Shown here piece after piece: positions 1-4,846 of a stretch of 5,032 nt of DNA (positions are counted from its first letter, which is position 1; each line of letters begins with the position of its first letter). The translations under genes and the position numbers were made by a program. Below the pieces are notes generated by a model that saw only the letters and a list, made by a program, of their open reading frames with translations, was not told the origin of the DNA and made no database searches. This DNA comes from Nitrospiria bacterium (GTDB taxonomy: Bacteria > Nitrospirota > CAKKRA01 > 9FT-COMBO-42-15), in the NCBI GenBank assembly GCA_919903585.1, contig CAKKST010000195.1, positions 1 through 5,032 of the forward strand, in the 5' to 3' direction.

Positions 1-1029
1 CTCTTTAGAAAAGCTTATTGCATTTTCATCAAAATCAACACAGGTAAATTTAATATTCTTATTAATAGAACGCAGATCAGGCAATAATTCTCTTATCTCC
101 CGACAAGGGCCAGAGGCGAGGTTTAATATGTTTATTGATGATAGTTTGGTCTTTCTTAGAAAGTCCATTAATAAATCCTTCATTTTTTCTTTACGATTTT
201 GCACAGCAATGGCATAGGGATTATTCAGAAAATATTTATCGTAGTATATGCCTAAACCATCAGAAATGCTTTGATTATTGTAAATGGTTTCTTGTGTTAT
301 ATAATTTCCAGAGTATCCATATGACTCTTTTAAGGACATCTTAACTATTTTACTCTTATACACCCAGTTCCCGACTAAGGATCTGAAGCCTTCTTTTATC
401 TTTTTCACTAATTGCTTATCATTTATTATTTCTTCTAACTCATCACCTTTTTTCAGAATCTCCTCAGAGGCTGTAGTAAGTTCCCCCAAAATAGAATCCT
501 CAGACCTTGACTTAGCCTTTATCTCCGCCTCCAGTCTGATTAGGTTCTCAACAAATGCCTTTACATCGCCTTTGAAAAAGTGTTCAATTTTATCTGAAAT
601 CTCTTTTTCTGTTTCAGGCAGGTTCTTTATCAGTTGATGTATATATTCATCATTTGTGCACAAAAACCCTTTTAGGACAGAGTCCTGATGCTCATCCTTC
701 TGCAGAAAACGCATCCCGCAATAATATTTCCCATCATCAAAAACCTTCCCCCACCTGACCTCGCCTTGCAGCCGCAGAAGCAAGTCCATCAGCTCTAATT
801 CAATTGACAAGGGGGATGGAACCTCTACTTCGGAATTTAATGATAAACCTAATCCATCTTCGCTTATATTTACAATCTGTGCATTAATGGTTTCAGATTT
901 AAAAGCTTCTGTTTTTAAAATTATAGGAGTATTGATCTTGACACGATAGGGCATCTTTCTTTTTTCAATAGGGCCGGATGATTTAGGTGAACCTTCAGAC
1001 ATGGCGTCAGATGAGATAGTGTCTTCCAT
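1..1029 (-). CDS. PilZ domain - SAM-dependent methyltransferase fusion protein, C-terminus beyond the window
   Basis: The frame is open for 343 codons from the ATG at 1029 to the left edge, so the C-terminus is missing. Residues about 22-125 fit a PilZ c-di-GMP receptor domain: a basic RKxxxR segment (R24, K25, R29), the NxSxxG motif (N54, S56, G59), then a G89-x-V-x-W93 strand and a C-G-M-R-F strand (104-108). Residues about 125-225 are charged and probably helical. Around 299-311 a hydrophobic strand leads into L-A-S-G-P (304-308), a glycine motif I of class I methyltransferases; D332 after the next strand is a candidate SAM-ribose ligand. PilZ domains bind c-di-GMP; class I enzymes methylate with SAM. 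The inference is a methyltransferase, substrate unknown, controlled by c-di-GMP. There is no signal peptide, so it is likely cytoplasmic. It is divergent from the liv operon and visibly more AT-rich, so a functional link is not implied. Start 1029 is chosen for its Shine-Dalgarno sequence. Confidence 0.85.
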   Translation of the reverse strand, partial: MEDTISSDAMSEGSPKSSGPIEKRKMPYRVKINTPIILKTEAFKSETINAQIVNISEDGLGLSLNSEVEVPSPLSIELELMDLLLRLQGEVRWGKVFDDGKYYCGMRFLQKDEHQDSVLKGFLCTNDEYIHQLIKNLPETEKEISDKIEHFFKGDVKAFVENLIRLEAEIKAKSRSEDSILGELTTASEEILKKGDELEEIINDKQLVKKIKEGFRSLVGNWVYKSKIVKMSLKESYGYSGNYITQETIYNNQSISDGLGIYYDKYFLNNPYAIAVQNRKEKMKDLLMDFLRKTKLSSINILNLASGPCREIRELLPDLRSINKNIKFTCVDFDENAISFSKE

Positions 1030-1038
1030 TGGAAATAT

Positions 1039-1044
1039 CCCCCT
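1039..1044 (-). promoter_or_regulatory. Ribosome binding site of the PilZ-methyltransferase gene
   Basis: On the minus strand an AGGGGG run lies 9 nt before the ATG at 1029. It supports that start over the internal Met at residue 10, which lacks a comparable purine run. Confidence 0.7.
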
Positions 1045-1266
1045 TTTTAAATTTGGTTAATAAGATTATTCCTCGCACCCAAAATAGGTACTTCTCACTT
1101 CTAAACATCTCCTCACCAAATCTAAAGGGGTCCCCCTCCCCTGTTTTAGAACAGGCCAGACATATTACTACGCTTTTTTTTCAAGCTCTTCTTCAATTGC
1201 TTTTTCCACTTGTTCTGAATGAATTCTGAGATGCGTAACAGTAGCGGATAACTAGCTTTAAACTAA

Positions 1267-1295
1267 AATATACACTATTTCATACAAAAGTGCAA
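1267..1295 (-). promoter_or_regulatory. Candidate sigma70-type promoter for the PilZ-methyltransferase gene
   Basis: On the minus strand TTGCAC (1295-1290) and TATATT (1272-1267) are separated by 17 bp. The -10 box matches 5 of 6 consensus bases; the -35 box matches only the TTG. Transcription would begin near 1260, giving a leader of roughly 230 nt. In AT-rich DNA such matches can arise by chance. Confidence 0.4.
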
Positions 1296-1336
1296 GTATT
1301 TTCTAAGTGTCTTTCATTGTTTTACAAAAAAATGAA

Positions 1337-1349
1337 TTATTGACAATAA
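1337..1349. promoter_or_regulatory. Perfect 13-bp palindrome over the liv -35 box, candidate operator
   Basis: The two arms TTATTG and CAATAA flank a single central A at 1343. The palindrome covers the TTGACA box at 1340-1345, where a bound dimeric repressor would block RNA polymerase. The regulator is unknown, and I cannot match the site confidently to a named family. Confidence 0.4.
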
Positions 1350-1368
1350 ATGGGGGTTAAACTAAAAT
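1340..1368 (+). promoter_or_regulatory. Promoter of the liv operon
   Basis: A perfect -35 box TTGACA (1340-1345) is followed, after an optimal 17-bp spacer, by TAAAAT (1363-1368), a 5-of-6 match to the -10 consensus. Transcription should start near 1375. That is about 30 nt before the chosen livK start and almost on top of the longest possible start at 1379, which helps decide the start codon. Confidence 0.75.
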
Positions 1369-1390
1369 ACACGAAAATATGGAGTATATG

Positions 1391-1398
1391 AAGGGGGG
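1391..1398 (+). promoter_or_regulatory. Ribosome binding site deciding the livK start
   Basis: The purine run AAGGGGGG lies 7 nt before the ATG at 1406. In-frame ATGs at 1379 and 1388 lie upstream of or against this run, and the ATG at 1400 is only 1 nt from it. The site therefore selects 1406. Confidence 0.8.
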
Positions 1399-1405
1399 TA
1401 TGTAT

Positions 1406-2518
1406 ATGAAGGCATTTTATAGGTTTTTTATCTTTTCGTTGGCGCTTTTATTCCTTATCTCCTGCGCCAAAAAGGAGGATGTAATAAAGATAGGCACAGC
1501 AGGCCCGTTTACAGGTGATCAGGCAAGAATCGGCAATGACATGAAAAATGGCGTTGAGCTTGCTGTATCTGAATGGAATACAAAAGGCGGCGTGCTCGGC
1601 AAAAAGATCGTTCTCCTTGCAGAGGATGACAGGCACGACCCGAAGGAGGCAGTGTCAGTTGCAAATAAGCTGGTAAGCGCCGGTGTGGTTGGCGTGATAG
1701 GCCATTTAAACAGCAACTGCACAAAGCCTGCATCCCGTATTTATAATGAAAAAGGGATACCAATGATAACACCTGCCTCAACAAATCCTGAGATTACCCA
1801 GCAGGGATTTAACAGTGTATTTCGCACCTGCGGCAGGGATGACCAGCAGGGCGCAGGGCTTGCTAAATTTGTAATAGAGACATTGAAAAAAAAGAAGGTC
1901 GCAGTCCTGCACGACAAGACCACATACGGACAGGGACTATCAGAGGAATTTAAAAAGGCAGCAGGTGATAAGGTGCAGGTTATGATATATGAAGGTGTTA
2001 CACAGGGGGATCAGGATTTTAAGCCTGTTTTGACAAAGGTAAAGTCTACAAATCCTGATGTGATTTTCTTTGGCGGCATGCACACAGAGGGCGGCCTGAT
2101 AATAAAGCAGGCAAAGGAGCTCGGCATAAAGGCGCCTGTAATAGGCGGCGACGGCCTTTATGGTTCAACCCTGCTTGAGGTGGCAGGGCCTGCTGCAGAG
2201 GGTTCATACATGGCTTTTTTCACACCCACAGCAGAGACAGAGACAGGCAGGAATTTTGTAAAGAATTACACGGCAAAATACGGCGAGATAGAGACATACG
2301 CACCCTATGCCTATGATGCAGCGAATATACTTTTAGAGGCCATAGCGCAGGCAAAGACCACAGACGGCAAAAAATTAATTGAGGCCATCCGTGCAATGAA
2401 ATACGAAGGGGCAGTAGGAACCATTGAGTATGATGCAAAGGGTGATATTAAGAAGGCTGGATATACAATATACACTGTCAAGGATAAGAAATTTATTACA
2501 TATAGTAAGAGCAAATAA
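1406..2518 (+). CDS. livK: Branched-chain amino-acid ABC transporter substrate-binding lipoprotein (LivJ/LivK family)
   Basis: A 370-aa type I periplasmic binding protein (Peripla_BP_6 family) that captures an amino acid and delivers it to LivH/LivM. Residues 1-20 form a lipoprotein signal: K2 and R6, a hydrophobic stretch, then the lipobox L-I-S-C with lipidation at C20. The mature part aligns by eye with E. coli LivJ throughout. Shared segments include V-I-G-H-L (97-101), P-A-S (108-110), T-N-P-E (126-129), H-D-K (169-171) and the C-terminal D-x-K-G-D. Ligand positions S79, A100, T102 and Y150 of LivJ correspond to S103, A124, T126 and Y174 here. E226 becomes D249, Y18 becomes I42 and Y202 becomes M225, so specificity may be altered. 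The LivJ disulfide cysteines are absent. A longer frame begins at 1379, but the promoter, ribosome binding site and signal peptide favour 1406. First gene of the operon. The family is certain; the ligand is not. Confidence 0.95.
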   Translation: MKAFYRFFIFSLALLFLISCAKKEDVIKIGTAGPFTGDQARIGNDMKNGVELAVSEWNTKGGVLGKKIVLLAEDDRHDPKEAVSVANKLVSAGVVGVIGHLNSNCTKPASRIYNEKGIPMITPASTNPEITQQGFNSVFRTCGRDDQQGAGLAKFVIETLKKKKVAVLHDKTTYGQGLSEEFKKAAGDKVQVMIYEGVTQGDQDFKPVLTKVKSTNPDVIFFGGMHTEGGLIIKQAKELGIKAPVIGGDGLYGSTLLEVAGPAAEGSYMAFFTPTAETETGRNFVKNYTAKYGEIETYAPYAYDAANILLEAIAQAKTTDGKKLIEAIRAMKYEGAVGTIEYDAKGDIKKAGYTIYTVKDKKFITYSKSK

Positions 2519-2527
2519 GTTTATGTA

Positions 2528-2549
2528 CCCCTCACCCTAACCCTCTCCC
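2528..2549 (-). other. G-quadruplex-type motif on the minus strand
   Basis: The plus strand carries four C tracts (2528-2531, 2535-2537, 2541-2543, 2547-2549) separated by 3-nt loops. The minus strand is therefore a canonical four-tract G motif and includes TTAGGG. It lies 9 nt after the livK stop and overlaps the left arm of the terminator-like hairpin. The sequence resembles a C-rich intergenic repeat found in many bacterial genomes. Confidence 0.6.
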
Positions 2550-2570
2550 ACAAGGGGAGAGGGAATTTTT
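2541..2570 (+). terminator. Intrinsic terminator or attenuator between livK and livH
   Basis: A 9-bp GC-rich stem (2541-2549 with 2555-2563, perfect pairing) with a 5-nt loop is followed by AATTTTT (2564-2570). It sits 22 nt after the livK stop, inside the operon. It probably ends or stabilises part of the transcripts, giving more binding protein than permease, a common need in ABC importers. The T tract is short, so read-through into livH is expected. Confidence 0.65.
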
Positions 2571-2578
2571 GTGGATAT

Positions 2579-2594
2579 TTTAAACCGTGCTTAC
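2579..2594 (-). repeat. Half copy of the livM-livG spacer repeat
   Basis: Read on the minus strand, this stretch matches 14 of 16 bases of positions 4776-4791 (GTAGGCACGGTTTTAA, differing at positions 4 and 14). It looks like a decayed single arm of the same intergenic repeat. Confidence 0.45.
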
Positions 2595-2602
2595 TCTTTA
2601 TT

Positions 2603-2623
2603 CCCCTCCCTTGACGGGAGGGG
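2603..2623 (+). repeat. Second C/G-rich hairpin in the livK-livH spacer
   Basis: CCCCTCCC (2603-2610) pairs perfectly with GGGAGGGG (2616-2623) around a 5-nt loop. It resembles the hairpin at 2541-2563 in inverted orientation, and the two together look like an inverted pair of one repeat family. It is not followed by a T tract and lies just upstream of the livH ribosome binding site. Confidence 0.55.
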
Positions 2624-2636
2624 GTGAGGGGGAGGG
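2616..2636 (+). promoter_or_regulatory. G-quadruplex-type motif containing the livH ribosome binding site
   Basis: Four G tracts (2616-2618, 2620-2624, 2628-2632, 2634-2636) with loops of 1, 3 and 1 nt make a canonical plus-strand quadruplex motif, so it would also be present in the mRNA. The GGAGG core at 2631-2635, 9 nt before the livH ATG, lies in its last two tracts. Folding would hide the ribosome binding site. Confidence 0.6.
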
Positions 2637-2644
2637 TGAACGAT

Positions 2645-3550
2645 ATGTTCCTTCAGCAGATAATCAATGGCCTAACAATCGGGAGTGTCTATGCCCTGAT
2701 CGCACTCGGCTACACCATGGTCTACGGGATATTGCAGCTTATTAATTTTGCCCATGGTGAGATATACATGATCGGGGCATATATGGGGATCATTGCCATT
2801 GGCTTCTTTGTATACCTCGGCCTTGCTGATATAAGCCTTACCCTTACATTAATACTGACCTTTATTGCTGCAATGATTTTTACCGGCGCCTATGGCATTA
2901 CCCTTGAGCGCATTGCCTACCGACCCATGCGCAATGCGCCGCGGCTCTCCATCCTTATCAGCGCCATCGGCATGTCTATCTTTTTGCAGAATTATGTCAT
3001 GCTTGCACAGGGTGCAAAAGACAAGATATTTCCCCATGATTTAAAGATACAGGGCGGGCTTACTATTGCCGATGCGCATATTACATATATCCAGATTATG
3101 ATAATGCTCATATCTATATTAATGATGGCAGGCCTTACCTATTTTGTAAAGAAGACAAAGATAGGCATGGCAATGAGGGCAACTTCTCAGGATATGCGCA
3201 TGGCAGGGCTTCTCGGCATTAATACGGACAGGATAATTGTAATCACCTTTTTTCTCGGCTCTATCTTAGCAGGCGCAGCAGGTGTGATGATAAGCATGTA
3301 TTATGGCATTGTAAATTTCTCTATGGGATATGCCGCAGGCATAAAGGCATTTACAGCAGCAGTGCTCGGCGGCATTGGCAACATACCCGGCGCAATGCTC
3401 GGCGGCATCCTCCTCGGCCTCATTGAGGCGCTCGGCGCTGGTTATATATCAAGCGAATACAAAGATGTCTTTGCCTTTGCCATACTTGTTATTGTTCTTA
3501 TCTTCAGGCCCTCCGGCCTCCTCGACGAAAGGGTATCTGAAAAGGTATGA
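2645..3550 (+). CDS. livH: Branched-chain amino-acid ABC transporter permease LivH
   Basis: A 301-aa inner-membrane permease (BPD_transp_2 family), close to the 308 aa of E. coli LivH, forming half of the translocation channel. It has about eight hydrophobic segments. Family signatures are the N-terminal L-G-Y-T-M-V-Y-G to N-F-A-H-G-E stretch (21-39) and the R-P-M-R-N segment (93-97). They continue with the cytoplasmic K-I-G-M-A-M-R-A loop followed by M-A-G-L-L-G-I-N (172-193), which should contact the ATPase. The K-A-F-T-A-A-V-L-G-G-I-G-N-I-P-G-A stretch (234-250) and a C-terminal F-R-P-S-G (287-291) complete the set. The ATG at 2645 is preferred over an in-frame GTG at 2624, which falls inside the G-rich repeat and would add seven non-conserved residues; GGAGG at 2631-2635 fits the ATG. 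It overlaps livM by 4 bp, implying translational coupling. Confidence 0.95.
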   Translation: MFLQQIINGLTIGSVYALIALGYTMVYGILQLINFAHGEIYMIGAYMGIIAIGFFVYLGLADISLTLTLILTFIAAMIFTGAYGITLERIAYRPMRNAPRLSILISAIGMSIFLQNYVMLAQGAKDKIFPHDLKIQGGLTIADAHITYIQIMIMLISILMMAGLTYFVKKTKIGMAMRATSQDMRMAGLLGINTDRIIVITFFLGSILAGAAGVMISMYYGIVNFSMGYAAGIKAFTAAVLGGIGNIPGAMLGGILLGLIEALGAGYISSEYKDVFAFAILVIVLIFRPSGLLDERVSEKV

Positions 3551-4737
3551 TGGCAAATATAAAAAAGCTATCCTTAATTTCTATATGGCTCTTTGGCCTG
3601 ACCTTTCCATTTGTCGGGATTGCCAATGCCTTCTATTTTTTTATTATCACCCTGTTTATCTCGTCAATATGGCTTTTATACAAGGCGATGGATATTAAGC
3701 TGCCAGCGGGGATAATACTGCCCCCGAGATTAAAAAGAGGTTTAGACAGAAAGGGCGCAAGGATTACAGCGGCTGCAATCCTTGCTATTCCTGCCCTCTT
3801 ATTGCCATTTTTTACAGACCAGTATATTACCAATGTTGCAATCACTGCTGTTGCATATATTGCCCTTGCCATTGGCCTGAATATTGTTGTTGGCTTTGCA
3901 GGGCTGCTTGATCTTGGATATGTTGCGTTTTATGCAGTTGGCGCATATCTCTTTGCCCTCCTCTCCACAGGGGCAGGGCTCTCCTTCTGGGCTGCCCTTC
4001 CGCTCGCCGCCATTGTAGCAGCGGCCTTTGGCGTGCTGCTCGGCTTTCCCACATTAAGATTGCGCGGTGATTACCTTGCTATCGTAACACTCGGGTTTGG
4101 CGAGATGATAAGGATTACGCTGAACAACTGGGACAGCCTCACAGGCGGCCCAAACGGCATCCTCGGCATTGCCGCTCCATCACTCTTTGGCCTCTCTCTC
4201 TCCCAGCCTGCGCACTATTATTATTTAATCATTCTCCTTGTATTATTCACCATCTTTGCTGCAAACAGGCTGAATAACTCAAGGATAGGCAGGGCATGGA
4301 TCGCCATCCGTGAGGACGAAATCGCTGCGGAGGCAATGGGTATTAACATCGTAAAGATGAAGCTCCTTGCCTTTGCCCTCGGCGCATCCTTTGCAGGCAT
4401 TGCAGGCGCATTCTTTGCAAGCAGGATGAGATTTGTATCACCTGAGAGTTTTACCTTCTTTGAGTCAGTCATTATACTTTCTATGGTTATACTCGGAGGC
4501 ATGGGCAGCATCCCGGGCGTGATCCTCGGCGCTGTTGTGCTGGTCATCCTCCCTGAGTCTCTCAGGGGGTTTCAGAACTATAGAATGATTATCTTTGGCA
4601 GTGCAATGGTATTAATGATGATCTTCAGGCCGCAGGGCTTTATAGGAAGCACAAGGAGAAGGCTTGAGCTTCACCCTGATGATGAAAAGATATTGCAGCA
4701 GGAGACAGAGAGCCTTTATGATGTCGAAAAGCGGTAG
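3547..4737 (+). CDS. livM: Branched-chain amino-acid ABC transporter permease LivM
   Basis: A 396-aa inner-membrane permease, the second channel half beside LivH. Residues 1-91 form an N-terminal extension with two hydrophobic segments (about 7-46), a basic loop (61-72) and a third segment. A similar extension occurs in E. coli LivM (425 aa), so this is the long LivM type. The BPD_transp_2 core shows G-L-N-I-V-V-G-F-A-G-L-L-D-L-G (110-124), F-P-T-L-R-L-R-G-D-Y (167-176), T-G-G-P-N-G-I (199-205) and the cytoplasmic loop G-R-A-W-I-A-I-R-E-D-E (248-258) with M-G-I-N (264-267), the likely ATPase contact. L-G-G-M-G-S-I-P-G (316-324) and F-R-P-Q-G-F (360-365) follow. The start overlaps the livH stop as ATGA, and a second ATG follows directly at 3550, so the protein may begin one residue later. 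The tail after about 370 is hydrophilic. Confidence 0.95.
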   Translation: MMANIKKLSLISIWLFGLTFPFVGIANAFYFFIITLFISSIWLLYKAMDIKLPAGIILPPRLKRGLDRKGARITAAAILAIPALLLPFFTDQYITNVAITAVAYIALAIGLNIVVGFAGLLDLGYVAFYAVGAYLFALLSTGAGLSFWAALPLAAIVAAAFGVLLGFPTLRLRGDYLAIVTLGFGEMIRITLNNWDSLTGGPNGILGIAAPSLFGLSLSQPAHYYYLIILLVLFTIFAANRLNNSRIGRAWIAIREDEIAAEAMGINIVKMKLLAFALGASFAGIAGAFFASRMRFVSPESFTFFESVIILSMVILGGMGSIPGVILGAVVLVILPESLRGFQNYRMIIFGSAMVLMMIFRPQGFIGSTRRRLELHPDDEKILQQETESLYDVEKR

Positions 4738-4740
4738 AAA

Positions 4741-4825
4741 GTAGGGGCAGGCCCCTGTGCCTGCCCTGTTTTAAAGTAGGCACGGTTTTAACCGTGCTGT
4801 TTTGCACGAATAAATTCGTGCCTAC
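4741..4825. repeat. Array of three intergenic hairpin repeats between livM and livG
   Basis: Three hairpins follow one another. The first is 4745-4752 with 4759-4766, the second 4780-4787 with 4790-4797 (GCACGGTT and AACCGTGC), and the third 4804-4811 with 4814-4821 (GCACGAAT and ATTCGTGC). The last two lie inside a 50-bp block bounded by inverted ends GTAGGCAC (4776-4783) and GTGCCTAC (4818-4825). The first unit also begins with GTAGG (4741-4745). This pattern is typical of short non-autonomous intergenic repeats. It separates livM from livG by 109 nt, unlike the overlapping livH-livM junction. No coding capacity is seen. Confidence 0.75.
4745..4770 (+). terminator. Hairpin after livM, repeat unit or weak terminator
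   Basis: GGGCAGGC (4745-4752) pairs perfectly with GCCTGCCC (4759-4766) around a 6-nt loop, followed by TGTTTT. It begins 8 nt after the livM stop. The T run is short, and livG still lies downstream, so it may lower rather than end transcription, or stabilise the livM 3' end. Confidence 0.45.
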
Positions 4826-4838
4826 ATTGCTTTGGATG

Positions 4839-4843
4839 AGGAG
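4839..4843 (+). promoter_or_regulatory. Ribosome binding site of livG
   Basis: AGGAG lies only 3 nt before the ATG at 4847, closer than usual. It is part of the longer purine-rich stretch GGATGAGGAG (4834-4843). No better in-frame start is visible nearby; an in-frame TTG at 4832 has no such site. Confidence 0.6.
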
Positions 4844-4846
4844 AAT

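Larger units (their letters stand above)
1030..1378. other. Divergent intergenic regulatory region without a convincing gene
   Basis: This 349-nt spacer separates the two divergent genes. It holds a candidate promoter in each direction, a direct repeat of 13 bp (1258-1270 and 1357-1369), and a 13-bp palindrome (1337-1349). It also has a small hairpin at 1140-1155 (6-bp stem CCTGTT/AACAGG, 4-nt loop) and a GGGG-T-CCCC palindrome at 1127-1135. The minus-strand leader of the PilZ gene would be about 230 nt if the proposed promoter is right, which is long enough for post-transcriptional control, but I recognise no known riboswitch. Short frames inside it lack good starts and are not called. Confidence 0.7.

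Noticed and set aside
135..344. Plus-strand 69-codon frame
   Set aside because: It lies antisense inside the PilZ-methyltransferase gene, whose domain motifs are clear; no ribosome binding site or recognisable protein.
1007..1108. Minus-strand 33-codon frame overlapping the PilZ gene start
   Set aside because: A GAGGAG run abuts its ATG with almost no spacing, and the peptide resembles nothing known. A leader peptide is possible but is not supported well enough to call.
1140..1155. Hairpin CCTGTT/AACAGG as a terminator
   Set aside because: The stem is only 6 bp and no T tract follows in either direction.
1029..1229. Plus-strand 66-codon frame in the divergent spacer
   Set aside because: No ribosome binding site, no recognisable domain, and it runs through the leader and hairpins of the minus-strand gene. 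Low-complexity composition suggests a chance frame.
3375..3698. Plus-strand 107-codon frame across the livH-livM junction
   Set aside because: Out-of-frame shadow of livH and livM, both of which have family motifs throughout.
4221..4547. Minus-strand 108-codon frame
   Set aside because: Antisense shadow of the conserved livM core.
4741..4825. CRISPR array
   Set aside because: The units are palindromic, unequal and immediately adjacent, with no regular spacers or constant direct repeat.
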